64,000 nucleotides of DNA from Excoecaria cochinchinensis (GCA_947683425.1 CANTUQ010000112.1:8757501-8821500); one strand, 5' to 3'. Numbered from the stretch's first letter, positions 47,149 through 59,150 are shown. Notes: generated by a model not told the origin, from the sequence alone. Made by a program: numbers and translations.

Positions 47149-49809
47149 TGTAACACCCCCATACCCCCTGGAAGGATATCGGGGCACCATGCGGACTCAT
47201 ACGTATACATATACATATACATATGCATATGCATACACTAGCGGAAGCGATAGCATTACACACATCCATTTAAGAATAACAAAATAATTTTACACTAGGG
47301 CCCAACATGCAATTCATATTAACTACATATATACATACATATTTATCTTTTTACATGTTCATATTACAATTTGTTTCCATTTAACTTTACATATATATTT
47401 ACATGTGATTCTTTTACTTTTATTACATAATGATGTTACTCAAAACATCACCAACTCTATCTCTAACTTATACAAAAAGATATAGCAAAACTTCCTAGTG
47501 GCCTTCACCCGCAGATGCACACTCTCACTAGGCCGAACCTGTAACCTACACGGAAATAAACATCCGTGCTAAGCGATAACGCTTAGTGGGGATAAAAATA
47601 ATACAAAGGACTTCTTTCCGAAGTCACACATAAATAACACATTTCGTATAACACAATCAAATATCTCATGCATATAACTTTCACACTTGTAGAGGACATG
47701 TAATCAAATATAGCAATCATCGTGTGTTCACATACATGTAATCGTGTACTTGTGTATAGAACCTTCATGTATTTAAACATTACTCTCATGTACTATAACA
47801 TTTATTCAGAATAATACTTTTAAATCAGTTCATGTTCACTATACAATAACAATAATAAGCCTGAATTCCTTACATGGTGTATCTTACATGTGGAGAATTA
47901 ACTCAAACTCGATGGAATACACGAGGTATTCCAAACTCTGGGCACAATTAAGGCCAACTCTAGCAGCTGCACTCTAGCCCTTTATAAGCATGCTTATCTA
48001 TCCACTATAACGGTAATCAGGCTCAATAACAACTCATACACTATACATAGATACCAACTCATCAACTATAATTCAAGTGCACTCATCAACTTCAGAGGCA
48101 TTTGATTCATGTACAATCTTTATTAATCATGTTCAACAACTAAAAGCATGTAACATTTAAATTCCATGTATAAACTCTTATATCACATCATCATATACAT
48201 GCACTCATAAGTTCACACATATTTATGATGCTATTTGCTATCTTTCACACAATTGTACATTGTTACTTTATTAGTTAAATTACAAATCTTAAACATACTC
48301 AAATGTATTTTCTCATAGATACCCACTTTATGATCATTTAATAACCTTAATCATGTATAATAAGTTAAGGGGAAGGGTAAGGGGTTGACCTATGCCAACC
48401 ATGGGCTCAAAATGAAGAAGAAAAGTCTTAATATGGGTTGTTCTGTCGTGAGGTCGCGACCTGTGTCGCGCTCGCGACAGAAGCTCGCCTTTGGTGCCTC
48501 ACAAGACTGCTTTTTACCCTAAACTTGCATCGCAAAAACCACCCTCTAGACCACATTTTTAGGCAAAGTGGTCTTCATAACAATTGTTCACTAGGATGTT
48601 ATATTTCAAATGGGATAAATTGCAGGTCTTTTGAACATATAGAACTCTAGATATGATTCAAAAAATCTATACTGTTCCAGTGAACCCGCCAGAACAGGGA
48701 CTACTTTTTGGGATACTTAGAGCTAGAATTAGATCAAGCACCCTTTAGACATTTTTAGCTACGGATCTTAGGTTTCAGATGCATTTTGAAATAACCCAAT
48801 TGAAGCCCTATAACTCTACTTATGACAAATACAATACACAAAGGTCTGATGACAACTGAGAAGAATTCACCCATAAACAAACTTTACACATGAAAGTTGT
48901 ATGTTGACCATCTAACACATATATGATCACAACATATCCATATACATATACCATGAAACACTACAAGCAATCAAAATAAACGAAATAAAGATCGCTCGCG
49001 ATCCCTACCTCTAGGAAACTCGATCTTGTGCTCTCTACTCGATTCTGACCTTCTCCTTGCCTTTATCCACTCTCTTGGCTATAGCTTGAACCAAAATCAT
49101 GCAAAACACTTGAATTACTCTTCTTCTCACTTTAAATTAAAAACAGGATATGTATATAGAAACAAAAGACCAATACTAACAAATTAAGTCACTTACCTTC
49201 TTAGGAGACCAATCTATTTCTTTACCCAAACTCTTCAACCCAATCCAAATGAATCACTCAAAATAGACCAAGGAAGAAGAAGGAACAAAGGAAATGGGAT
49301 GAAGAAGAGAACAATAGAAACCAAAAGAAAAGCAAAAAAACCAAGAGCCAAAGAAAATCCAACGTGAAGAAGGAAGAGGGCAGATGGTCAATTTCTATCT
49401 CATATTTACTACTTTCACCAAAGTCAATTACTTCAATTAATTACATACATATCCTTTAAACTAAATTAATTCCCTTTAACTTTTACCTAAGTCAAAGATT
49501 CTTTTATCCATTGGTCAATTATTCATTTTAGTTCATGTAAAACTTCACCATCTCTTGCCACTTGCCACCCTCCTACAATGCCATGTGTCACAAATCCCCT
49601 CTCAAAGTGTCTTAGAACCCACTTGTGTAAGCATCTCGCGAAAGGGTTCTGTCGCACTTGCGACAGAACGCTCGCACCCACACCAACCAGCTATAGTTGG
49701 AAAATCGCTGGAGTGCTCTGTCGTGCCCGCGACAGAACTCTCGCGCACAACACTTACTTTTTCGAACAAAAATTCCGCAATTCTTCTAGGGCCACTTTGG
49801 GGTGTTACA
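47149..49809 (-). mobile_element. Solo LTR (minus), chromovirus-like, TSD CGGAA
   Basis: 2661 bp. Minus-strand start TGTAACACCCCAAAGTGGCC, end ATGGGGGTGTTACA. Perfect CGGAA on both sides (47144-47148, 49810-49814). Same family as the LTR at 3795-6358: the last 50 bases are almost the same. Carries TCGCGA-type palindromes at 48440-48480 and 49640-49745 and the three-hairpin block at 47549-47625. Confidence 0.95.
47549..47625 (-). other. Three-hairpin block in LTR (minus)
   Basis: Minus strand: GACTTC(47625)...GAAGTC(47609); CTAAGC/GCTTAG (47586-47569); CACGG/CCGTG (47568-47549). All three stems intact. Confidence 0.75.
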
Positions 49810-50280
49810 CGGAAAATGAAAGAAAGCTAAAAAAAATTGCCCCAAAATTAATTAATTACAAGGGCCCGCAAGATATATGAACATGAATTTAAAACAAACA
49901 AAATAAAGTCAAGCATAGAAAATGACATACATGAATCGGGATATTTATTTGATTTAGGAACATTGGTTCCTTCATGCTCACTTAAAGAGGGATCGAAGAG
50001 TTATTTTGATTATTGGCTTGAAAATCAGGGTGAGTGATCACTTTTTTAGAAAGTTTAACTCTTCATTTTAATTCATGACATTTTACGTTCCTTGGCTAAA
50101 ATCAAGGACATTGGTCCCAATTTATTAGTAAAAAATCCCAATTTAGTGCAGGACATTGATCATACGTCATACGTCACATGTTACAAGAAATGATGGAGTG
50201 ATCCTTCGAGGTTATTCCCTAGTGCAGTGCAGTAGACCTTTGGAGTCCACATCCCCGTATATCCAGTTTGCAAATTTTCT

Positions 50281-52545
50281 ACCGGGATTAAAATGATCTG
50301 AAATGCAAAAAGTAAAATGATGAAATATAATATGATGTAAAGTAAAATGACCTAATGTAACATGTAAAAGCATAATATGCAAAGGTATAACATGTAAAAG
50401 CCTAACATGTAAAAGTATAATGTGAAAAATCATAACATGCCAAAGTACAACATGTAAATCCATAATGTAACATGACATAATATGTAAAACACATAATGAA
50501 TAAAAGCATAATGTATAAAAAGCCTAAGTGTAAAGAACAGAATTGTAAAATGATATGATTCTGTCAAAAGTAAAATGACTTAAAGTAAAGTGACTTAAAA
50601 ATGTGAAAAGTAATATGAAAATGAGTGGTTATACGAAAAAGGACCTAAATGAAAGAAAATGAAAAGTTTGGGGTCAAAATGGTGATTTTCCCAAATTATA
50701 AGTCAAACGGGTCATTATGGTAAAAATGATGAAAATGTAAAAAGTGAAGTGAAAATGACAATTTGAGTGAAAAATGACTCACATGAAAGAAAATAAAAAT
50801 TTAAGGATTAAAACATAATTTATCATAAAAAAAAAATAAATAGTTGAGAGACTAATTGGTAAATTATAAACTAAGAAGTGAATAATATGGAAATATAGTA
50901 AGTAAATGTCAAAATTATAAGTAAATGCTAAATGAAGGATAATATTGTAATTTGATAAAAGTTTAGGGGCAAAATAGTAATTATGTGTAAAGGTACACTA
51001 ATAAGTAACATGTAAGAGAAAAGTGAAATGAAAATGACCATTTCATAAAGAATCCAAAATTGAGGGACTAAAATGTAATTTGACATGGAAATGTTGAATT
51101 AAGGACTAATATGTAATTTGTAAGCTAAAGAGTGACTTAAATGTGAAAATTAAGTAACTAGTGGCAATTCCGTAGTTAAAGTCAAAAGAAGGGCAAAAAT
51201 GTAATTTATCTTGAAATTGATAAAGTAGGGAATAAACGGTAATTTGTATATGAAATAATAGGTTAAACGAATAAAAATGATAAAATGAATGATTAACGAA
51301 TTTAAATAAAATGTAAAGACTTAATATGAACTAATATATAAAATGAACATGGAAGTAATAAGTCAGGGACTAAAACGTAAATTGATATGTCATATGTAGA
51401 GAAGTGTACAAAGAATAGTGTCAGTGTGAGAATGGAAAAATATAGTGATATGTGATTAAATGTGTGAAGTGATAGGCAAATAAGGATTAAAATGAAAGTT
51501 TGAGGATTATATGGAAATTTGTACACTAAGTAAATAAATGTGAGGAAATTTACTTAGTGGCATGCTTGTAAATAAATGGAACCAAATAGTAAAGTGGTAA
51601 TTTAGTTAAATGTAAGAGTAATTTGATAAGCACTAAATAAGTTAGGGATCAAATTGTAATTTGCCAATGATAAGGTTAATGAAATTATTGTAGTGTAAAT
51701 TGGCACTACGTGAGGCCTTAGTACATAAGTTAGATGGGACTAAGAGATTGATTAAAGATAGTGTATTTTGTGCTTATGTGTATGTGTATAAGTCAGACTT
51801 GAAAATTTTTATATTCGTAATCACAACTGAGCATATTTAATACTCAGCAAGTAGTTTATTTGACTGTGTGTAGGTACCAAGTAAGGGGTCTGTGGAGTAG
51901 ACACTGCCAGCTTTGTGGTCAAACTGGACCGTGGATTAATGTTCAGAATAGTAGGCTTATAGTATTTAGAATGTATATGTATATTTTGTATTATTGGAAT
52001 AGCCAGATGTAATGTTTGATATTATTGTATTGGATTAGTTACATGGTTTGGATTGAAATAGATTGAGATTTGAATGATTATTAAGTTATGAATGTTGTGC
52101 CCTTGAATTGGGATGTGTTTTTGTTAAATTGCTGGTTTTGGGTTAGTTAAGCAGTAGTCGTTATGCTGCTGAATTTTGAATAAGTTAATAGTATATAAAA
52201 CAGTTAAGTTAATTGGCAAGTTTTAATATGGCTAATAAACAAATTATTATTAGCATCTATATGTTAGAGTTTAGCATTGATGTATAAGTAAGACTTTAGT
52301 ATTGATTATGTATTGTGTAATATGGATATGGTGAATGCTAAAGCTTATGATTGAACGTTGTGATACGATTAAATGAAATGTCTGGACTGGATTGAATGAG
52401 AATGTTAGTAACATGGGAATTGAAAGGATAAATGATTTTATAAGTTTAAGAAAAATTTTTTTACTGTATTTGTCATAAGCATCGATTAGAAAAGTAATGT
52501 AGTGACACCCGATATTTGTACCAATTGCGGGTAACGGGCGTCACA
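50281..52545. repeat. AT-rich LTR-like DNA, unassigned
   Basis: 50281-51780 is A-rich, with many variants of 'gactaaaatgtaatttg' and 'taaaatgac'. Near 51825-51885 there is a hairpin-like CTGAG...CTCAG followed by 'gtgtgtaggtacc', recalling the block in chromovirus LTRs. The stretch ends with 'gacacccgatatttgtacc' and 'gggcgtcaca' (52545), which looks like a plus-strand LTR end. The A-rich part could equally be the centre of the Tat LTR at 46702. No coding sequence is credible. Confidence 0.4.
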
Positions 52546-52632
52546 AACAAGATATTGAACTCATATTTCAAAAGATCCAATTAATACAATGGTTTAACAA
52601 AATCATGTGAAATTACAGGAATTGCACTCCGA

Positions 52633-52954
52633 CAGTATATCAAAAGAGACGTGCCGACAATCATACACTTACGGCTCAATGGCGATAATCATATGACAAT
52701 GTCTCGAAGGCGATAATCATATGCCAGACAGACCAACTGCAGTATATCAAAAGAGACATGGCGACAATTATATGCTTACGGCTCAATGGCGATAATCATA
52801 TGCCAATGTCTCGAAGGCGGCAATCATATGCCAGGTAGACCAACTGCAGTATATCAAAAGCGATTTGGCAACAATCATACGCCTACGGCTCAACGGCGAC
52901 AATCATATGCCAATGTCTCGAAGGCGACAATTATCTGTCGGACAGACCCAACTG
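52633..52954 (+). repeat. Tandem repeat, three copies of 107 bp
   Basis: The phrase 'cagtatatcaaaag' starts units at 52633, 52740 and 52847; a fourth begins at about 52954 and stops. Within each unit a shorter phrase 'ggcgataatcatatg' occurs three times about 35 bp apart, so the unit itself arose from shorter repeats. It directly precedes the Athila LTR. Confidence 0.9.
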
Positions 52955-52960
52955 TAGTAT

Positions 52961-54517
52961 TGATAGGAGCTTAATTGAGGTATAATTTAGTATTTATTTT
53001 GTATGTATTTATGTAATTAATCATGCTATTTTGTGTAAATTTGATGTGATGTGTTAGTTTATGATTATTTATATTAGATTGCATGTTTGTGTGTTTACTG
53101 TTGTTTTTAGGTGAAAAATGAAGAGAAGAACCAGAATAAGAAATAGAATGAGAGGATCACGAGAGCAAAGGAGCAGGTCACGTCTCATACAAGGAGTCAC
53201 GCGACGTGCCCTTAGGTAACGAGACGTGACTGGAGAAGAAGAAAGAAGAGAAAGAGAAAGAAAAGAAGAAAAGAAGCTGAGAGAGAAGCGTCACGCGATG
53301 TGAGCGTAGGTGGCGACTCGTGACGCGTGAGAGAGGCCAAGAAAGGGAAAGAGAAGAGAAGGAAAGAGAAAGGAGAGGAGGAAGCGAGACGTGAGCGCCA
53401 GTCACGCCACACACACACGAAGACACGCCGTGATGGGGAGTAACAAGTCGTGACTGGCTAGAGAAGGAAGAGGAAACCGAGAGAAAGAAAGAGGAAAATG
53501 GATCAGCGCATTCTGTCGCGATCGCGGCACCGTTGCGATCGCGACAGAGACGACCGTTGGGCAGTTTTGAGCCAAAAGTCACATGAAAAGTCACTCTCTT
53601 TCACCAAACTTTGCAACCATTCTCAAGGGACATCTCTAAGAGACACAATCTTTAAATTATTATCTATAAATATGTAGTTTAACTGTAATTAGAGGATGAT
53701 GAATTTTAGTTAAGTAATTTTTCTGTATTTTGCAAGACAGATTTTTCTTAGTAAAATTTCTATTTAGTTTTATGATTTGAAGAAGAAGATCAAGGAGAAG
53801 GAAATTTTATTTTCAAGAGATTGAGAAAAGGGTTGAAAGGCTTCTATCTTATTCTCTTATTTTTAATTCTTCTCCAATATTTTTATGAATATCATTCTAA
53901 TGAATTTGCATATTATAATTCTTTCTATTTCCATCTACTTTTATAGTCTTTGAATGCAGATTTTCTATTAGTATATTTTGTATGATTTTTACAAGTTAAA
54001 GTAATTCGAGAGTTTGCTTTATCTGACATCTAATAGAGATTCATTATTAAGGTATATTTTTAGAAATCGGTATATTGAGATAATTGCTATAGGTTAGTGT
54101 TTATTCTTAAAATATGTAATTAGAAACCTCTAATTCATTAATGAAAATTGTGAGTTAGAATTTTAATTATATGTTTTAGGCATTTTAATTCATGTCGAGA
54201 GAGTGAGTTAAAAATTGATTCTAACTTGGCTTGCATAAAAAGATGAAAGATGTTAATCAAATTGATGGAATCAAATTCATTGTCTTTAATTCTTCATGAT
54301 TTATTTTATCTTCCTTTGACTATCATTAACTAGGTATATAGTTTACATATTAGATTATATTAAAATCAACTCTACCATTAATTAATCATTGTAAACAAGA
54401 TTAAAATCAATTAGTAATAGTGTGTAAAAATGTTCCTCGTGGGATCGACATCTTAAGTACTTTTGCGGTACACCGTATACCTACGGTATAATTAGCATCT
54501 ATAGAAAATGCTCAACA
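52961..54517 (+). repeat. 5' LTR of an Athila-type element
   Basis: TGATAGGAGCTTAATTGAGG to AAAATGCTCAACA, about 1.56 kb, followed at once by an Asp-type PBS. 'gtgggatcgacatc' near 54440 is the usual wording near the end of Athila LTRs. It also carries CGATCGCGAC / GTCACG palindromes at 53155-53550. Confidence 0.85.
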
Positions 54518-54523
54518 AGTTTT

Positions 54524-54541
54524 TGGCGCCGTTGCCGGGGA
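54524..54541 (+). promoter_or_regulatory. Primer binding site, Asp-tRNA type
   Basis: TGGCGCCGTTGCCGGGGA, complementary to the 3' end of plant tRNA-Asp. This site is a hallmark of Athila elements. Confidence 0.93.
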
Positions 54542-54667
54542 ACGGTTGTTTGCCATTGTGAAAATTGATTTATGATTTTGGATTACAATATTATGTTTGT
54601 TTTAATTTGTTTGTGTGTTTAAATTAATTTTGTGTTTTGTTTTTGGTTTTACAGTATTTGGAAGTTC

Positions 54668-54877
54668 ATGCCTAGTACAAGGAGTTCTTTAGAAGAGCTT
54701 GAGCCTTTAAATCCTGAAATTGAAAGATTCTTGTCAAGTAACCGGAAGTCAAATAGAAAGAAGAATAAAAATAGGAGATCAATTATCATGGCTGAAGAAA
54801 ATCCACCAAGATTGATGGACTTTGCCACACCTGCTTTGAGTGGTGCTCAACAAGGAGTGGTAAGACCAACGACGTTG
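54668..54877 (+). pseudogene. Athila gag N-terminus, truncated
   Basis: ATG at 54668, 126 bp after the PBS: MPSTRSSLEELEPLNPEIER, a basic run (NRKKNKNRR), then MAEENPPRLMDFATPAL. Athila gag starts in this way. After about 70 residues the frame runs into chromovirus LTR sequence (TCGCGAGCGCGAC at about 54880), so the rest of gag and all of pol are missing here. The reading frame stays open to 55102 by chance. Confidence 0.78.
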
Positions 54878-55364
54878 AATCTGTCGCGAGCGCGACAACA
54901 AGCGCAATCGCGACAGAATATACAATATTGTTTATATTGTTATTGTTTCTCCACTAACCGTTATCGCTTAGCACGGGTTTTTAATCCATGTAGGTTGATC
55001 GGTGAAGTTCGGCGAAGTGATCTGAAGGGCATCCCTGCATTTTGGACTGATCAACACATTAGGTCTCCTTTCCTTAGTGTAGATTTTGAATACTTTTGTT
55101 AAGGCATGTAACTAATGATACAATTATGGGCATGTATTAATTATTATATAGCTCAGTACGGGATGTAATTTAATCGGACTGTATGGTTTTATTTATGCGA
55201 TGTGAATGCTTTCGCTGCATGCGAACAAAATTAATTGGCTTGGAATGTTGTATAATGATTTTATGTATGTGTTAAGTAGGAACTTTGCATGTGATAAGTG
55301 TTGTGGCATCTGCTTCCAACCACAGTGGCTTAGCTATGCATGTGGATGGGAGTGGGGTGTTACA
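54878..55364 (+). repeat. 3' half of a chromovirus LTR fused to Athila gag
   Basis: Begins in a GTCGCGAGCGCGAC cluster and ends TGGGGTGTTACA at 55364. Includes the three-hairpin block at 54922-54990. The first half of the LTR is absent. Confidence 0.75.
54922..54990 (+). other. Three-hairpin block in LTR fragment
   Basis: ACAATAT(54922)tgtttATATTGT(54940) is a perfect 7-bp stem unrelated in sequence to the first stem of other copies. CTAACC/GCTTAG (54954-54971) has one mismatch; CACGG/CCATG (54972-54990) has one. Confidence 0.6.
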
Positions 55365-55452
55365 AGATGCCCTCTTAATCTTTATGGGTTTTACGATCAC
55401 AATCACCCTAAAAGCGGGTTTTCGGGGCCTCTAGGGTTCGGCACGCGTCATA
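55365..55452 (+). repeat. End fragment of a Tat LTR
   Basis: 'cctaaaagcgggttttcggg' then 'ttcggcacgcgtcat' resembles the last 60 bp of the Tat LTR at 61790-61852. No PBS follows. Confidence 0.55.
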
Positions 55453-55455
55453 AGT

Positions 55456-56467
55456 TGACGTTGATGAGATCACAATTATTGGTGAAAGGTCAAATTTTCT
55501 CTCAAATGTTATATCAACAACAGTAGTAAAAAGGCTTATTAAAAAGGGGTGTGTAGCCTACTCGGCTTGTGTTCTTAAATCTAGAAAGAATGATCCTAAA
55601 ATTAAAGATATACCAAATGTTTATGATTTCCAGGATGTATTTCCTAAGGAGTTGCTAGGGTTACCACCAGAAAGAGAAGTTGAATTTTCCATTAATGTGT
55701 TATTTGGTACTACACTAGTATCCATTGCACCATATCGGATGGCTCCCATAGAACTTAAGGAATTAAAACAAGAACTTCTTGAGAAGTGTTTTATATGCCC
55801 TAGTGTGTCTCCTTAAGGCGCACCTATGTTATTTGTCAAGAAGAAAGATAGGTCTCTTAGGCTATGTGTGGATTATAGATAATTGAATAACGTGACTGTG
55901 AAGAATAAATATCCACTACCTAGAATAAATGACCTTTTTTATCAGCTTAAAGGTGTAGATGTTTTCTCTAAGATTAACCTGAAATCGGGGTATTACTAGT
56001 TAAGAGTAAAGGAAGTAGATGTCCTTAAGATAGCTTTTAGAACGAGATATGGCCATTATGAATTTTTAAGTTATGCCTTTAGGACTCACAAATGCACCAG
56101 CAACCTTTATGGATCTCATTAGCTGTATTTTCTATCCTTACTTGGATTAGTTCGTAGTAGTCTTCATTGATGATATCTTAGTTTATTCTAAGAACCGAGA
56201 AGAGCATAATGAGCATTTGAGAATCATTTTACAGACTTTGTGGGATAAACAGATTTATGCCAAGTTCAGTAAATGTGAATTTTGGCTTCATGAAGTTTCT
56301 TTCCTTAATCATGTCATATCGGCAGATAGGATTAAAGTTGATCCGAAGAAGATAAAAGCCATTCTAGAATGAAAGCCACTTAGGAATACTATAAAGCTTA
56401 GAAACTTCTTAGGTTTGATGGGATATACTACAGAAGAATTGTTAAGGGATTTTCTATAATCACAACA
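55456..56467 (+). pseudogene. Chromovirus reverse transcriptase, decayed
   Basis: Recognisable in order: GCVAYSACVLKSRKND, DVFPKELLGLPPEREVEF, APYRMAPIELKELKQELL, LFVKKKDRSLRLCVDYR, NKYPLPRINDLF, AFRTRYGHYEFL, VFIDDILVYSKNREEHNEHL (about 56163) and KCEFWLHEVSFLNHVI. Many stops (for example at 55814, 55881, 55998) and a frame change near 56070. Active-site IDD still visible. Truncated on the left by the Tat LTR fragment and on the right, inside the RT connection, by the LTR at 56468. Diverged from the Tekay pol at 11200-13400, so a different subfamily. Confidence 0.88.
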
Positions 56468-58674
56468 TGTAAAGCCCCAAAATACACCCTAGTCGTGTTA
56501 AAGCATGATTAGGGTGAAACAATAACCGAATATGAATGATTAAATGGCTAAGTGTTGTAAAAGATATAACCGTCATTAACGCAAAAGATGCGGTAATTTC
56601 CTAAATTTTTAAAATATGGCATGTATGTATAAATGGAATTATATTGTGGGCTAATATGTATCAATAGAGTTTAATTGCATGCTTAAGTGGGATCAAACAA
56701 ACTTCAGGGATTAAAAAGGAAATTTCATGTTAATCCAAAAAGTTTAGCCAATGAAATTGTAACATTTGGCTTCAAGAAGATTTAAAGGCTTATGGACATA
56801 TAAATGGCAAATGTGTTCGGCTGAATTAGGGATCCAATTCATAGCATTCTCTTTCTTCTCTTCACTCCAATTCAAACACTAAAATTCAAACTCAGGGATT
56901 TATAAGGAGAAAGTAAGAATTGTTTGCAATTGGTGCATAAAAAAGGTAAGATTTAGTTTTATTCTTCATCATCTTCTTCTTCTATTTGATAAGCTGCTAG
57001 AATTATGAGCTAGAAATGATATTAATATGATATTCAAGGTTGTTTAAAGGGGGATTCTAGTAAATATAAAGGAAAGAATAAAGCTTGAAGTTGGAGGAAG
57101 CAAATTGGTCACAAAATGTTTAAAAACACTTAATTTCATTTGTACATGTTTGAGTTGGAATGAAATGGTTTGTGTGTGTGTTTGGACACAAATGTGTTTT
57201 TAGAGTGTTAATTTGAGGTTGTTTTTCATGAAAATGGTTAATAAAGCCTTAAGGAGAAGTTTGGTGAAATTTCGAGTAAATGTTCACTTGAACCAGTTTT
57301 GATATTTTGGCCATATTTTGGACTATAGACCTCTAAATGAAATGGAGTGATTCTATTTGGATACGAATCTTAAGACATAGAACAACAAATTTTAAGAAGA
57401 AACTAAGACCTAATTATGTCCCTAAGGTTCTTAAAAAGGAGCTTGAAAATCTAGACCTGATGCTGCCCCTATTTTAGAAATAGCTTACAATGTTTTGAGT
57501 GTAACTCACTCTATAGGACTCCAAATGACATGAATCAAAATTCTACAAAAACTATACTCATATTAGAAAATTTTCATTAAGAAATTATGGCCAAATTTTA
57601 TCTCAATCATTCCCAATAATTTTTCAAAATTGGGGTCACAATTCTGCCCCTAAAAACCACCTAGGAGAAGTTTGTAATATTTTGGCCATATCTCTCAAAT
57701 TGCGGATCCAAATGCCTTGATTTTTGAACCATTATAAACTTAAGACACAAGAAAACATTTTTTATGAAGAGACTTTGCCTAAAATTCTCTTTTTCAGTAC
57801 CAAAATGCAGTTTAAGTTGGACCTAGAAGGCTATTTTGGATTCGGCCATCCGGAACCCTTCCACACGATGGGCAAGAAATCTTCCCCACTATATGGCCTA
57901 TTTTTTTCCCTTGCACAAGGTGGGCGAGGAAGTCTTCCCCACCGTGTGACTTATAATTTTGACCCGAATATAAATTTTTCTCACCGAAATCCCGAGTCTT
58001 ACCTGAACCTCCCTAAATATTTTTAGCACTTGTCCAACACATGTCCAAGGATAAATAATGATTATAATATGTGAATATACCTTAGGTTAGTGATGGAAAC
58101 TAAGTGTATACTAGATGGTTACATGTATATAAGTGATATATATACATGCACGTATATTAATCGAAGAGTTATATCAAGTGAATGTGAACATGTATAGTGG
58201 TTAAATAGTTATAAGTGAATTCATGTTGAAATGATAAAGAGATAAGGGATGTAATAAAAGGATTAAGGGAATGTGATAATGTATGTTCACTTGTTTTTCT
58301 ACATTTGAAATGATTAAGCAAATTGTACATGTTTATTTTCATAAGAACATGACTAGACTGATGTCTTAATTTAATGTTATGGGGTATACACCTATAATTA
58401 CTCAAAAACATGTACTTTTATCCTTACATGATATGAAAAAGTGTAAATGACTTAAGAATGCGCTAGTTATAAATCAAAAGCTTTATGCATGATAATATGA
58501 AATGTATATGCCTTGAGATGAAGTTGCACTTGGATGATATATGTGATAAATACATATATGACTGAATTAAAAGGAATTATAAATGTTTGAGAAGAGTTGG
58601 CGCACACATGGATAATTTTTGACAGATTTTAAGGAATATATATGTGTGTATATATACACACACACATAAATATG
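56468..58674 (+). repeat. Chromovirus-like LTR, 5' part
   Basis: Starts TGTAAAGCCCCAAAATACAC inside the RT pseudogene. It includes a pair of related stems (CACACGATGGG and CCCACCGTGTG variants, 57860-57950). The 3' end is not reached: at 58675 the Tat element interrupts it, next to a TA/TG microsatellite (58635-58674). Confidence 0.7.
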
Positions 58675-58904
58675 TGTAGACACCGGGTCCCGAGGCGGTC
58701 CAAGATCAGGATTACCCAATGATGAAATAGAAGACCGATTTTCGGCAAGAAAGGTGAGAACCGATCGTTCCTTGTCAAAAGATGTGTTTTTCGGAAAATA
58801 ATTAAAAAACATATATTTTTGGGGAAATTAAAATTAAGATGGAGAAAAAAAATATATTAATTTTGTGTCAGAATTTAAAATTTAAAAAAAAAAAAAAAAG
58901 GGAG

Positions 58905-59150
58905 TCGCGAAGGCCGCCTGCGGCAGCGCGGGGCTGCCTGCGCGGCAGGCTGCCCCAGCGCGCAGGGGCGCCTGCGCAGCAGGCCGCCCAGTGCGCAGGG
59001 GCACCTGCGCGCCAGGCAGGCGCCTCGCGCGCAGCCCCTGCGCGCAAGGCAGGGGGCGCCGCGCACCCCCCCTGCGCGCGAGGCAGCTGCCTGCCGCGCG
59101 CCCTGCGGGGGCACCATGCGCGCAGCAGGCTGCAGCCGCGCGCGCCCTCG
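58905..59150 (+). repeat. GC-rich internal repeat block of the Tat LTR
   Basis: Short variants of GCGCGCAGGCAGG and GCCTGCGCGC repeated many times, extremely CpG-rich in otherwise AT-rich DNA. Each variant is partly self-complementary. Open frames across it (Arg/Ala/Pro-rich, both strands) are composition artefacts. Confidence 0.85.

Larger units (their letters stand above)
46702..50280 (-). repeat. Minus-strand Tat LTR (3' or solo), interrupted
   Basis: Ends at 46702 with TGTGACACACGCCGAACC on the plus strand, the reverse of a Tat LTR end. 46730-47000 matches 520-760. No PBS lies beyond the end, so this is a 3' or solo LTR. It is split by the solo LTR 47149-49809 and continues to at least 50280 with the 'ggctaaaatcaaggacattggtccc'-like block seen at 1175-1205. 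Its start was not found; it may extend into the AT-rich DNA that follows. Confidence 0.72.

Noticed and set aside
216..55452. Idea that the Tat LTR start at 216 and the Tat LTR tip at 55365-55452 are the two halves of one LTR split by the whole nest
   Set aside because: The two pieces together are only about 350 bp of a LTR that should be 2-3 kb, and no matching target duplication was found.
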